Source: Hepsetus odoe (Eukaryota; Chordata; Actinopteri; Characiformes; Hepsetidae). From it: a stretch of 64,000 nt of DNA. The stretch is from NCBI GenBank assembly GCA_017165825.1, contig CM029367.1, forward strand, positions 10,555,906-10,619,905, read 5' to 3'. The number at the start of each line of letters is the position of its first letter. The first letter of the stretch is position 1. This document shows positions 26,838-39,217 of this stretch, piece by piece. The notes under the pieces are model-generated. The model had not been told where the DNA came from, did not search any database, and saw only the letters and a list, made by a program, of their open reading frames with translations. The translations under genes were made by a program, and so were the position numbers.

Positions 26838-29423
26838 GAAAGTCATCATGAATTATAGGCCAATACTATGTTTGTTATCATTTATAATATTCTTTGAAAT
26901 TCTCCTCTCATTTTGCCATAGTAGTGGATTTGGGGATATAAATTCATACTGATTACTGTATTAAGTGCCACTTTACATGAAGACTGTAATAATGTTTATG
27001 AATGGTTCATCTGAGTATGCTTTCACTTCATTAATATGCATTTATCTAACATGAAGTTACCTGAATATGTATATCTGATTAAGTTAATAGGTATAAAACT
27101 GCTTTATCAGTAAGATCTGTAAGACAAAACTGAATTATCAGTAAGATCTGAAGTTTAATAGTATAGATGAATGCAGGCTCATTATTTGTCAAGGCACATA
27201 TCACGTCTGCCTTTTATTTACATATAAAACATATCTATAGCTTATAAATGAATGTAAACCAATGAATGACCATTAATAAACAATTTTTATATCCTTTTAG
27301 GGTAGGCTTACTGTGACGCTGGCTCCAGTTTCACTACAATTTGTTTAAAAACAGAAAATGCTCGCTATTTTTGAATGAAGAGTCGCCAAACAAATGATTG
27401 AGAGAAGTAGCCGTGTGGTTTTGTTTGTTTATGCTAATGTACATGAGGTTTCGCGGCTAACAGCACCCTTGAAGTGCGGCTTTATGCTTTCTATCTGACA
27501 TTTTTTGCAACTTCCAGTTCCATCACTTTTAAGACATACATCCCCTTTCCTGAGCCTGTTTGAAATCTGGCTCTAAAACTGTCATTACTCATGTCTGAGA
27601 GGAAAAGGAAAGCAAAAAAAGAGCAATACTGAGCTACAGTTTGTTCATAGGCCCAGGATTGCAGCTCGGGCATCATGAGGAGAAGCCGGGTGAAACTGCT
27701 TGGAGGCCGTGGACAGGAGCTCTGTCAGGAATTCAATTCAGTAGTAGGCCAAAAGAGTTGCTAGCCCTATGATTGATGTACTTGTACTACAAGTCAAAGA
27801 GAGCCAAGGCTTGCTGAGCTTTGTGATGGATATACCAATATATTGTGTCTACACCACTGGTGGTCACCACTGGTGTGCTCACCCTTTTACAGAATGACGA
27901 ATGTTACACCTGGTGGCCATTTCAGAGTGTTGGGCTCTTCGAACAGGGGAGTCAGTGTGCATTCTGGGGCAATTACTCATCGGATCTAAAATTACATGGT
28001 ATGTAGGCACTCTTGAACCAAGACGTAAAAAAATTGATGGACCTGCGGGAAACACATTTATTTGTTTGCTTTGACTTTGGTTTACATTGGTTTGAAGATA
28101 CAAGTCACTAGCTATATCTAGGGTCCAGCCTGCTTTGACTGCAGTCTTTCTTTCTCGATTAGTTTTCCACCTTTTCAAGACACTGTTGTCAGCTATCATC
28201 CAGTCAGACGGTGAGACATAAATGCACTGTGAACCGACAGGGCATTCTTATTCACAACAAGCCAGCTGCCAAAGAGATAACATAAAAATCCATAAAATCA
28301 TGTGGAGAAGGGAAGGGGAAAAAAAAATTACAGTTGAGCTCAGAAAATCAGTCGTATAAGGCAACCTGAAACAAGCGAATGTTTTTTTTTTCCCTCTTTC
28401 TTTTTATACAGCTTCAGTTGTTCTGCAGGGAGGTTCAAACAGCCAGTGAACTAAATCGGTTCCAAGGAGAGAAGGATATTCAGCATGAGCTGCCCTCGTG
28501 GAGCTAGCTTGCTTTAAATGTGAAACGTGGCCTTACGAAACACGCTGAGAGAGCTGCGCTGCAACTTTTCCCTCAGACTTGAGACAAAAGACTTGACTTT
28601 GTGCTCATCTCAATACTTCTGTAGCTTGATTTTTTTATCTTGTTCCCAAAGAATTAGACCAAAGAAAATCCCTCAAAGAACCAGCGCTGTGCAGCCGCAG
28701 CTGCGCATAACCCGAGTGGTCATATGTAGCTGAACTGTCTAATTTTAGGTTCTCCTTAAACATCAGAGCAAAGACAAGCCATTGTCTTCCAAGATCACCA
28801 GTCTGGAATTACATCATTGTATGGAGCTGCTCTGTCTTTCTTTTACTTGTGCTCCAATTATTTGAAGAGCACGCTTTGAAGGTCACATCCCCCTTAATCT
28901 TACCAATGATGTTCAGTAGAGTAATTACAGATGTATCTCTTATTGTGGAAAAACTGAACAAAAGAACACAAGGTAATTTTGAGGTTGATTCATTTTCCCA
29001 GAACTTTCTGAAATCATTGAAGGAAGTAAGGTAGAGATCAAAAATGAGGTATTGGGTGCTCATTAAGTAATTTCGATTCATTTGTGCTTTGGACTTCCCG
29101 AGAAGTCTCTCAGTATTCTTACTTAACCATGCTGACCTATCCTTCCACTAGAAATGGCAGATTCATGCCAGAGGCTTCTGAAAGCATGCCTACTTTAGTA
29201 ATTGCCTGTGAATGAACATTTCACTTTCAGCACAATTTTTAGCCCATTATGCTATTGGTCGTTTTTGTTTAAAATGGCTAACTTCTGCTATAATTAGAGT
29301 AACTGGATGTTCCATATTTATTTGAACAGTCCTGTAGTTTGTTTTAGCTGCCCTAGCTGCTTCTCAAATAACTTTACATAACTTTACTAACAGTTGTATA
29401 GATAGTTTAAATCAACGCAATAT
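26838..29423. other. Intron without recognisable elements
   Basis: A 106-codon minus-strand frame at 27879-28199 and overlapping frames at 28.8-29.1 kb show no domain motif or splice context and are treated as chance. Confidence 0.5.
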
Positions 29424-29676
29424 GAAAGTGAAGGTGACTATTCTTGTCATTGTGAAACACAGCACAACATACAGTGAGCCATAACAAATTCACACCTCTG
29501 CATTTTAATCATATACACACATGCAGCAGAGGTCAGCTATTGAAAGTGCCTGGGAAGCAGTGATGGGGACAATACCTTGCTCAAGCATACCACAGGGCAA
29601 CCTACCAATAAGGGAATCGAACCCACGCTCTTCCGATCCGGTGGCCAACTCTCTAACAACTCAGCTATCACTGTAG
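29424..29676 (-). mobile_element. Type B SINE, copy B7 (decayed)
   Basis: The minus strand shows a degraded head, a B-box-like gggttcgattccc, the ggttgccctgtggtatgcttgagcaagg body, the cctctgctgcatgtgtg segment and a tail ending cactttcat. Base changes in the A-box region suggest an old copy. Confidence 0.8.
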
Positions 29677-29927
29677 GCTCCATTTGTGATATGAAAAATG
29701 CAGCCAAATGACTAAAAGAATTGGCAACATGGTAAGAATTAAATGAGATACATTATTTAATAGAAACTAAATATTTTTCAGAAAAAAAAAAACTTTCAGA
29801 AACTTTTCAGAAATTAAAATTAGCACATCTGTTGCTAAACACTTTCAATGGCTTTACATTTATATTGAATCCTGCTGACTCAAGGCTTGCTTTAAATGAA
29901 TCTGCGCAAAAGTTATGTGAAAATGTA

Positions 29928-30479
29928 CAGTACTGTGCAAAAGTTTTAGGCAGGTGTGGAAAAAATGCTGTAAACAAAGAATGCTTTCAGAAATATAAAT
30001 AATGATTGTTTAATTTTATCAATTTACAAAATACAAAGTGAGCGAACAAAAGAAAAATCTAAATCAGATCAACATTTGGTGTTACTACCTTTTGCCTTCA
30101 AACCAGCATCAGTTCTTCTAGGTACACTTGCACAAAGTCAGGGATTGTGTAGGATTATAGTCGGTGTATGATCAACCAATTTTACCAAACAGGTGCTGAT
30201 GATCATCAATGTCACACGGAGGTTGAAACACAGTCATGTTTGGAACAACCTACCAGCCGAGTTCCTTCAAAAACTGTGTGCAAGTGTGCCTAGAAGAACT
30301 GATGCTGTTTTGAAGGCAGAGGGTGGTCACACCAAATATTGATTTGATTTGATTTCTCTTTTGTTCATTCACTGCATTTTGTTGATTGATGAAAATCAAT
30401 GATGAAAACTCCCATTTCTGAAAGCATTCTTTGTTTACAGGATTTTTTCACACCTGCCTAAAACTTTTACACAGTACTG
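29928..30479. mobile_element. 552-bp foldback (long-inverted-repeat) DNA transposon, non-autonomous
   Basis: The left end reads cagtactgtgcaaaagtttt; the right end is its near-exact reverse complement, closing at cacagtactg. A TA dinucleotide lies on each side (29926-29927 and 30480-30481), as for Tc1/mariner targets. Complementarity is not limited to the tips. The left-arm stretch around 30060-30135 (acatttggtgttactacc...gcatcagttcttctagg) is matched in reverse around 30286-30345, and ttctgaaagcattctttgtttac recurs in opposite sense. Most of the element is therefore one imperfect hairpin. No transposase is encoded. Confidence 0.85.
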
Positions 30480-30481
30480 TA

Positions 30482-33400
30482 TGTGGTTCAAACTAAAAAT
30501 ATTATATACAAACAGACAGATTGTTAGCAAATAATACACTTTTTAAACAAATACTTGGATTTAAAAGATGGCAAGAGAAAATACACCACATTGCCTTTAA
30601 ACTTCATGAACTTAACATGAGATTGAAACAAACTGTAACAAAGGTAGCTTCTTTGGCCTAAAACAGTTATATAATGACACAAACTTTATGTCAAAATGTT
30701 CTATTTTCACTTTTGTTTTTTCAAACTACTAAACACCTGCACGTTTTATAAATTCCTATGGAGTCCATTATGATTCCTTTACAACACCCTTTCCAATAGT
30801 TTTACCTTTATATATATAAAGCATTGTTTTGCAGTAAAAAAAGATTTTAAGGTTTTCACTTGTTTCACTGTCTGCACTGTGAGACAAGACATATTATTAC
30901 CTAAGACTTTTCTATTTTTAAACGGATTGTTTTTAAAAAAGCTTCAGTTATTTAAGACTCATTTATTGCAGCATGCATTTACCCCATTAAGCAGTACTAC
31001 ACAAGTCATATGACTTCGTGTGACTAAGTTTGTGCTTACCATCTTATTGCTCCTCTTGTTATATTTGTTATATATGTTTTTTTTTTTTAACCTCATACCT
31101 ACCATGCCTAGTTATTAGACAGAAGTGACTGTAAGCCATCAGAATGCGGCAGGTGTTAGCCATCCTTTAAAGATCAAGAGCAGATGAAAACTATGTAGTC
31201 TACAAAATATTGCTTTAATTGTGTGAACCATTCCATCCTTCCGACCCTCTTAGGCTATCTGTGCATCATAGCTATAATTGCCCATATTTTGACACACCAA
31301 CAGACTTTACAACAGGCTATACAAAAAAATTCCCAAAAACTGACAAACTCCATATCACCCAAATGAAGACCCCTGGTGCTATAGCACACCACTGAAGACT
31401 TCTGATAAAGACATTTGAAAGGAAGCCAAGTCCCCCTTCACTGTGAGCTAATGCACTCTGAACTGACCCCTCCAGAAACACAGCTGCTCCAAAGCTCCGG
31501 CTTTGATACGTGATGTAATAAAAACTGCAGATAGCAGAGCTGAACTGCCATCACAGCAGTGTTTGCGCATAGAGGATAGAGAGCAGCTGCCCAGTGGACG
31601 GGGCAAAGATTACAGAAATTTACCACCTGGAGTAGGCTGGCCTTTAAACTGCCACATGGGTGAGACAACACTTGTCAAGCTGAGTTGGGATGAGTCTTGC
31701 AAGAAAATTAAGCATATGTGCTAACAGGGCTCAGCTGATATACATATGCTGGAAATTAAGAATATGAATCCCCTACATGCTTCGCAATTTGTAATAACTT
31801 GCAAAAAAATGAAAACATCCTTGCAAAGATTTGGATGCAATTACTATGATATATATGTTCTCTGTATTAGTATTGTCAGCACCTCTGCTTCTGAAGTTTT
31901 TCACAAGCATAGCTTTTCAGGTAACATGCCGCTGTCATAAAGAAACAACTCATTTCATGCATGGTGAACCAGTCAACTCTTAAATTATTTCACAGAGAGG
32001 AGCTAAGATCTAACACATTCAGGGCTTGAGTCTGACGGCGGAAAATCCTGCCTGACAGTTTATGAGACACTGGGCACGTCAAGGTGAAGCCTGCTAATGC
32101 GTATGCATGGCGGTACCTGGATTCTCTGGAGGAATGTCTAAAGATGTTGGTTTTAACATGCATACATTTGCAGTAGCTGTTACTGAGGCTGTGTAAAACT
32201 TTTAATCGTGGCCTAGCCCGAGAAGAGAAGTTCATGTAGTGCGCAGTGATAGAATGCTTGATTGGTCAACTGTGTAGTGGCCTTATAATGCTGCTTATGA
32301 CAGAGATGATGTTGCTTCCAGTTGAACTGTAAAATTTACTTTAGTGCCTGTTATCAGCACTGATCAAACTCCCCTCAAAATACATCCAGTTCTAAAAACC
32401 TTTGCCTGCTTATTGCTTGCACGGTACCATTTTTACAGACTTGACAGTGGAAGGAGGTAGGGGGGTTGCTTATGCTGTGAGTTTGAGGTAATACAGTGAG
32501 GCGTTTAGCATGAAGAAATTTAACTGAGGGATGTCAAACGACATCCTGATCTGCTCACTGTCATGGCGCTTCACGGGCAGAGCTAAGAACCCAAGACAGT
32601 GATTTGTGTGTTTGTAAGATATGCATATCCTGATGTGAACCCTACTTAAACTTCAATTCAACACTTGAAACTGTGTGGCAGATAGCATGTCACACAATAC
32701 CAATGTTTTTTTTTTTGCATTTCTGAGCATCTGAATTCTTTTTGAGTGAATAAAAAAAACAGAAGCACACAGATGGCATTTGATATATGAGACTGGGAGG
32801 CTTCCAGTTTACAAGGGCCACACTTCTCTCCAGTGTGCAAGTGGTGGATGAAGTGTTCATGCCATCATACATAAGACTCTTAGCATCATTCAGTCATAGG
32901 GGACCTTCGCTGAATGACAGTATGAACACCTATAAATATTGACCTTTACATCATTTTCAAAAAGCTTATACCCTTTTACAGTAATGATACACCCTGCCTG
33001 CGTTTGGTTAAAACAAGATATTTGAATTCATGGATTCACAATCTCCCATCCCAGAGTTGTATGTTAACAAGCCCAGGGAATACTGATCTTTGCATAATAT
33101 TCAGCTTAACATGTGAAGCACAACACAGAGATCCATTTGGGTGGCTCAGCACCGCCCCATTATGCGCTGCCCAAAGTCGAATAAATGCCTTTTGCAGGTG
33201 AATGTGGTTTCAATGGCAAAGTCATTTTGGTATTTTTGAGGCCCCCTCCATCTATTGACGCTGGATGACAAACAAATAAATGATTCAAAAGACTTGTCCC
33301 GCATAACAATATCCAATGAAAGATTGATATGCTACTGAAGTCTTGAAATGAGATAAAACATGGAATGCTGTGTAGAACAAACACAACATCACTGGTCATA

Positions 33401-34283
33401 ACAGCAGGGAAAAAAAAAAATAAAAGATTGATCAAAGACATGGTTGGCATGACATGATAGTTACACCACCAGAGAAAATGGCAACATATGTGCAGTTGGA
33501 GACCTACGAGTCCAAACAGACTATCCAAGGTATTCTACAGAGAAGAGAACAATGCATACACAATGAGCACTCTTAAAATAGCCGTCTATCTGCAGATAGG
33601 GTGGTTCATCCCTCAACCTACTTTTTTTGGGAGCTTTGGAGACCAATGTAAGACCCTTGCTCGTTCTGCTCCACTGTTCTACTGCTTCACTGAAGCAAAA
33701 ACAGACACATGGAGCCATCTGAGGTGGGCACCTAAATTGTTGCTGGAGATTGAAGGGCACCGGACTAGTGGCACTTAACTGTGCTCCCCAAAGAATGAGG
33801 CCAGTGTATCTAGCAGGCTTTCATCAAATGAACATGTCTGATCCTTCACCTGCAAGCTACAGAAGCTGCCTTTGCTTCAGTGGACCTGGATTTGATCTCC
33901 CCCCTTGTTATACCCTTGTAATTTGCCTGGGTTGTGTCAGAGGTGAGGATCTACCCAGAAGCCCAAAGTTAGGTGTGTGTAGAGTCTTAACCTAGTATGT
34001 TCTGGGTTCCAATAAAGAAGAAATGCAGCTGGGTCATTGTTTTATTTCAGGTGTTGGGTTTATACCCTACCCACACAATATGGCCAGCAGTAGCCAGACA
34101 CACATTCTAAATAGTGCATAAAACTAAACAAGTCTCATTTCTCACAATGGAATTCAGTTGCACATACATGGCTTCTGTAATCATGATTAAAAACACAAAA
34201 TCTAAATAGATTGCAACACTGTGAAGCATTCACTTATGAGCCTTAAATCACCATTTCCTAGTGCTAATAAAAGATTTTGAAAT
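30482..34283. other. Intron without recognisable elements
   Basis: Low-complexity T runs only. Overlapping frames at 33.16-33.99 kb (up to 122 codons) lie on both strands, lack motifs and are not supported as genes. Confidence 0.5.
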
Positions 34284-34284
34284 T

Positions 34285-35486
34285 TACAAAAAAATAAATA
34301 AATAATAATCAGTGATCAATATAGCCAGCCTTCTTTACAATAACAGTCATAATCCTTCATTCAGGGAGTCTGTCAGTTTGTTGATCTGTTGACAATCAAC
34401 TTTTTGTGCAGCTGCAACTACAGCCTCCCAGACACTCTTCAGTGAGGTGGACTGTTTTCCTTCCCCGTAAATCTCCCATTTAAGAAGGGCTCACAAGTTC
34501 TCAATAGGGTTTAGGTCAGGTGAGGATGGGAGCCATTTCATTATTCTTTCATCTTTAAGGCTTTTACTGGCAAGCCACGCAGTGGAGGACTTCCATGCAT
34601 GCAATGGAGCAAAGAATTCATGGTCTTCTTGAAAGATGCAGACTTTTTCCTGAACCACTGCTTGAAGAAAGTGTCTTCTAAAAACTGGCAGCAGGTTTGG
34701 GAGTTGATTTTGAGTCCATCTTCCAACAAAAAAGGTCAGCCTAGCTTTAATAATACCAGCCCCTTACCAGTACCCCACCTCAACCTTGCTGGCGTCTGAG
34801 TAGAAGTGGAGCTCTGTGCCCATTACTGATCCAGCCACAGGCCCATCCATCTGGTCTGTTAAGAATCACTCTCATCTCATCAGTCCATCAAACCTTTGAA
34901 AAATCTGTCTTCAGAAATTTCTTGGTCCAGCCTTGATGTTTCAGCTTCTGTGTGTTGTTCAGGGGTGGTCAGGTTTCAGCCCTCCTTACCTTGACCATGT
35001 CTGAGCACTGAACACCTTGTTCTTCTGTTCTGGAATTTGACAGCACTGGAGGATCATAGTTCCTGGTAGCTTCATGTTTGATTCTTCTCAAATCTTTGGC
35101 AGTTAATTTGTGACTTTTTTTCTCTCAACACGTTTTTTGCGACCCTGCTTACAATTTGTAACAAACCGTTTGATGGCTCTGTGATCTTGACCCAATATCT
35201 TAACAATTTTAAGAGTGCTGCATCCCTCTGAAAGACTTTTTACAGTTTTTCAAATTTTTTTTTTGGCCATTTTGTCTGAGGAAAAGAAGTTACCTAATAA
35301 TTATGGGCAGCTTGCTAAAGGGTGTTGATCTCCTTTGGCCACACCCTCCCTCATTACACAAATACAAATCACCTGATAGGCTTAAATCCAATTAACATTC
35401 AAGTTTTTACAGCCTGGAGTTGCAATACATACATAAAAATGGGGATATGGTCAAAATACTTGCCTAATAATCGTGCACACAGTGTA
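34285..35486 (-). pseudogene. Dead Tc1/mariner-family transposon with transposase remnant
   Basis: On the minus strand the region encodes degraded transposase. The block at 34488-34534 reads SPDLNPIENL, the signature around the third catalytic acidic residue of Tc1 transposases (DDE family), followed by ALLKWEIYGEGK and VWEAVVAAAQKVD. An in-frame TGA at 34491-34493 follows ENL. Upstream, 34541-34729 keeps a 62-codon piece containing FKKTMNSLL, but the expected second catalytic Asp motif is not recognisable there, so it is broken by shift or deletion. The right terminus tgcctaataatcgtgcacac...gtgta (35461-35486) matches Tc1-type ends. The matching left terminus was not found, so the left boundary is approximate. 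Confidence 0.8.
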
Positions 35487-36371
35487 ATGCCCCCTCACAC
35501 TGGGCTGTGTACATCACTATGTAGTGATGACGGAATACGTAATGAGTTAGACGGGTTTTTTTATTAAGAGTTTATCATGCAACATCAGTGCCTGACCTCA
35601 CTATTAATCTGGATTGATAATAATCTGAATACAATCACATCCTTACAGCAACATTCTAACAATTACTGTAAAGCCTTTCAGGAAGACTAGACAAATGTTA
35701 ATACTTTTCTTACTCCTGATTTCAGAAGAAACACTTGATAAGCAGGCAGTTTTTAGGCATTGAATGTAAATTTAAGCTTCTGTATTTTAATGCGCTTTCT
35801 TAAAAAAAAAAAATTAAATTACATATCATGAGGGAATCATGTGTTTCTGGTTTTGTAGTAGTACTTTATTTTCCTCACCCACTCAGGCCACACTCATGTT
35901 GCCTAGAAATTACCATAATTATGAGCTTCTTAAGAGGAAAGCCAATATTGAAGTATATGCTCTACATCGCATGATAATTACCTGTTGGAAGCACTGCCAA
36001 GAAAATAGCAAGAGAGTGACCAGAGTTTCCAACATGGGATGCATGTTGAGTGAATGAGCTTGCTTTACGAATGTTCAAAATTGTCTATGATGGTCCATCA
36101 CTCATGGTAAAATGACTGCAGGGTGAAATCCCAAGTAAGAAGAATTGTCCAGTTTCCTTTGAACTTCTGAACATTGTCACTGCAATTCAGCACAAAGGTA
36201 ATCCAAACTTCCAAGATCACACCAGTGAGTGATTAGCCACCAGACTGTGCTATTCGTTTTTGGTCACCAGGGGGCACGCCCTGGCTGTAGCCATCATATG
36301 TGGTTCACAGTACTTCTTTCCAGTGTACAACACAAATGGTGTTGTATGCACGAAACGTGTGTGTATGCACG

Positions 36372-36375
<4 letters not shown>
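35487..36375. other. Intron without recognisable elements
   Basis: No gene or repeat family recognised; an A run lies near 35801-35811. Confidence 0.5.

Positions 36376-36424
<49 letters not shown>
36376..36424. repeat. GT microsatellite
   Basis: Pure (GT)n of about 24 units, preceded by imperfect gtgtgtatgcacgtgtt. The 142- and 107-codon frames across it are artefacts of the repeat. Confidence 0.95.
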
Positions 36425-36425
<1 letters not shown>

Positions 36426-37000
36426 ATGTGTCATAAATATCGTAAAGATCACTGTGGTAATGATGGCAACAAAAAAATCAATATGTGCTTTAATAGTTTC
36501 CAAAGGTTTGGAAAAGTTTGACAACCCTGGTTTAATGATATTTGCAACAATAAGTTTATACATTCTTTCCAGAGAAATATATACAGCATATAACATAATA
36601 TATGCCATTTTGTGCAAAGGTTATATGAATATATTAAGAAATAAAATCAAACAATAAATATGAAGATTTGAAAAATGTGAAAGCTTTTGCATGGGTAATG
36701 TTTTATGTTTGTGTCCTCCAGTAGGTCTAATTCAGCAGATAAATAGTCATTTTGGATGCAAATCTTCTTGGTGAAAGATGTGTACTTATTTTACTGGGAA
36801 AATCAACAAAACAGTTTTCCAGAGGCACCCTAACTGTTGCTTATAACCGCATACATTATTAATTACAGTAATTTTATTAAATCTAATTTAAGTTGGATTT
36901 ATGCATTTTAATTTTCATTTATTTTTCTAATTTATTTTTATTAATTGGAGATATGCTATATTGTTAATATGTTGGAGAGGGGCGCAGCAGTTATATTACT

Positions 37001-37290
37001 CACTCATTTTTATAGCCACTTATCCTGATTAGCATCACAGGCAATTGTGGAGCGTGTATCTCAGCTCTCACAGGACAAAAGTTGATGAAACACTCAGGGC
37101 AGAGACACAGACAAACATACTTGATGGACCGTGGGAGGAAGCCGGAGCTCCCAGAGGAAACCCGCACAGACACAGGGAGAACATCCCACATAGAAAGGAC
37201 CCGGACCGCCCCGCATGAGAATCGAGCCCAGGACCTTTTTGCTTTGAGGAGACAGTGCTGCTACACGGCACCACTGTGCTACCCATTGTC
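37001..37290 (-). mobile_element. SINE of a different fish family (type D), full length with target-site duplication
   Basis: The minus strand starts with a degenerate tRNA-like head (ggtagcacagtggtgccgtg), continues with a B-box-like region (gggctcgattct), then the widespread fish module gtgtctgtgcgggtttcctctgggagctccggcttcctccc, and ends near ggataagtggctataaaaat and gagtgag. The 8-bp atattact occurs at 36993-37000 and 37291-37298, bounding the insertion exactly. Confidence 0.82.
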
Positions 37291-37447
37291 ATATTACTGT
37301 GGAATAAAAACAACCATATAGAATTGCCATATGACTATACCTTCTGAGAAACAATACGCATATGAAATTATCTTGACAATATCTCACACCGGATTTTTAC
37401 ACTCTGGGTAACTGAAGCATATATAGCCCTGTGTCTTGTTTTGGTGA

Positions 37448-37535
37448 CTCCAGTGGTGGTAGCGTGTGGTATATTTACAGAAGTACACTGCAGGGCTATG
37501 CCGAAGTTGTGAGTTTGAGCCTCACCTGGAGCACA
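37448..37535 (+). mobile_element. Possible additional SINE head remnant
   Basis: The stretch ggtggtagcgtgtggtatattta...agtacactgcagggctatg...gttgtgagtttgagcctcacctggagc looks like a tRNA-like head with a decayed A-box and a B-box-like gagtttgagcctc. It ends where the next SINE begins, so it may be an older SINE cut by that insertion. Confidence 0.45.
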
Positions 37536-37542
37536 TCTTTGT

Positions 37543-37788
37543 TGCAGCGGTGGCCTTGTGCTTAGGGACTGGGCCCCAAAAGGTTGTGGATTTGAATCCC
37601 AGACCATTAGTTTGCCCTGAAGTACCGTATAGCAAGGTAATGTCCCCATAACTGCACCCTGGACACCGGACATAGCTGCCCCCTGCTGCACAGTGTGCTA
37701 AGGTTAAATGCATGAGAAGTGCTGTTGTGGTACCCTGTGTGCTGTGTTTCAGAATGACAAACTGCCATCCATTAAGTCACTTTCACTT
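37543..37788 (+). mobile_element. Type B SINE, copy B8 (divergent)
   Basis: The head gcagcggtggccttgtgcttagg and B-box-like ggatttgaatccc lead into gtttgccctgaagtaccgtatagcaagg. The body keeps tagctgccccctgctgcacagtgtg and the tail gtgtgctgtgtttcagaatgacaa...gtcactttcactt. It is the most divergent plus-strand copy. Confidence 0.78.
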
Positions 37789-37968
37789 AGAAATTTCTTA
37801 TGCACATAGCAATAAATTGACAACTTAATAAAATCCAAAACATCTATATTCTTGTCAAAAAGTCACAAGAAGATTATCAAGTCAGTATTTAACCAAAACC
37901 TGCTCTCCATGCCAAAGCAGACATTTTGGTGAACATGAATGCTGCGAAATGTAGCCAAAGCATCACTT

Positions 37969-38215
37969 CCATCCATTATCTGCCACTTGTCCCAAACGGG
38001 GTCGCGGGGGAGTGCTGGCGTCCAACCCAGCGCACACAGGGCGAGGACGGGGGATGCACCCTGGACAGGTCGCCAGCACATCGCAGGGAGGAGCGGGACG
38101 GGAACGGCACCTTGCTCAAGGGCACCTCAGGGCAACCCATTGGGAAGGGGTTCGAACCCCCGATCCTCCGATCATGTGGCTGATGCCCTAACCACTAGGC
38201 CACCGCTGCCCCCAT
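37969..38215 (-). mobile_element. Type A SINE, copy A4, full length with target-site duplication
   Basis: On the minus strand the head ggggcagcggtggcctagtgg and B-box gggttcgaacccc are intact, and the long tail form including the ctcctccctgcgat segment is present, ending in aatggatgga. The 10-bp agcatcactt flanks it at 37959-37968 and 38216-38225. Sequence agreement with A3 indicates a fairly young copy. Confidence 0.9.
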
Positions 38216-38263
38216 AGCATCACTTGAGATGAGCAAATTATTAAGTTAACAAATAACCCTATC

Positions 38264-38457
38264 AGTAGCGGTGGCCTAGTGGTTAGGGCATTGGCCGCAT
38301 GATCGGCGGGGTTTGAACTCCTTCCCAATAGGTTGCCCTGAGGTACCCTTGAGCAAGGTGCTGTCCCCGTCTCGCTCCTCCCTGCGATGGGCGGGCGACC
38401 TGTCCAGGGTGTGTCCCCCGTCCTTCGCCCTGTGTGAGCTGGGATGGACTCTAGCAA
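38264..38457 (+). mobile_element. Type A SINE, copy A5, 3'-shortened
   Basis: The head agcggtggcctagtggttagggcattggcc is present and the B-box is damaged by a deletion after gatcgg. The body and the gcgacctgtccagggtgtgtcc segment follow. It stops after gagctgggatggactctagc and lacks the gacaagcggcag...ggatgg terminus. It lies only about 50 bp from A4, in the opposite orientation. Confidence 0.82.
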
Positions 38458-39200
38458 TTTACCTCTCTCTCTATAGAGATGTTACAAAATGTAAGTACAT
38501 AAATAAATATATATATTTATTTATTTACTTTTTGTAACAACTAACAGTAAAGAGAAAAACAAAAGGTACAACATTGTCCTTGAGGTCTGTTTTTATACCT
38601 AAAATATGTCTTTTTCAGGGGAAAGGAGCTCCATATACCTTTTCATAACCTAATGTTTTAACATAGAACAAAAAATAAAAAGCCTGGAGCTTGGACAGGG
38701 TATACAGAGTCAGTCCCACCTTAAAAAATTACAGCTGCAATGGAATATGGAGGTCTTTAACCACCCCTTATTTTTGCACATTTTTTATATATTTGTAAAT
38801 ACAGATGATACAATGATTTATTGCAAGATAAGGTTTGCATATATTAAACCAGTTTCAAAGTCAATATTTGGCACCATTTAAAGTACAATAAGTTTCTTGT
38901 CATTTCTTTAAGTCATTTTCAGGAATAGTTATTTAGGCTTTTTGAAGGACACTCAAAGTTCCTTTTGCATGTTGGCTGCCTTTTGTGAGTCAAACACTTT
39001 GAAAGTGTTTCGGGAAGACTGGAGAACTCTTCCTCAACATTACATTAAGTAATGTTTTGATGATACATTAAGTAATATTTTAATTTATTGGAAAACCTGT
39101 GTTACAAGAATTACTGCACTTACATGCTTTTTTTTGGTTGGGGTTTATTGTATCAAACATCTATCAAAGAACAAAGAACCATGCTCAGCTCTATTTAAAC
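38458..39200. other. AT-rich intron leading to the CSMD exon
   Basis: A short AT palindrome-rich patch lies at 38500-38530. A repeated acattaagtaat motif occurs at 39040-39075 (cattacattaagtaatgttt and atacattaagtaatatttt). No exon seen. Confidence 0.45.
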
Positions 39201-39217
39201 ATCTTTTTTTTTTTCAG
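39201..39217 (+). promoter_or_regulatory. Splice acceptor of the CSMD exon
   Basis: A T-rich tract from 39203 ends in tttcag, with AG at 39216-39217. Its position fits the point where CUB-domain similarity begins. Confidence 0.8.

Larger units (their letters stand above)
1..39217 (+). other. Upstream intron of the CSMD gene (window edge to exon)
   Basis: No convincing protein-coding exon was found here. The open frames are short, lack family motifs and often run through SINEs or microsatellites. The sequence is AT-rich with many homopolymer runs. All recognisable structure is mobile-element debris or simple repeats, listed separately. That this is one intron is inferred; an unrecognised short exon or a nested non-coding gene cannot be ruled out. 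Confidence 0.6.

Noticed and set aside
36229..36657. 142-codon frame and its antisense partner
   Set aside because: Both are created by the GT repeat (VCVCVC and THTHTH runs).
37863..38457. 72-92 codon frames with HRREERDGDGTLLKGTSGQP-like peptides
   Set aside because: The same peptides recur at 26.5, 25.2 and 48.4 kb because they are translations of type A SINE sequence.
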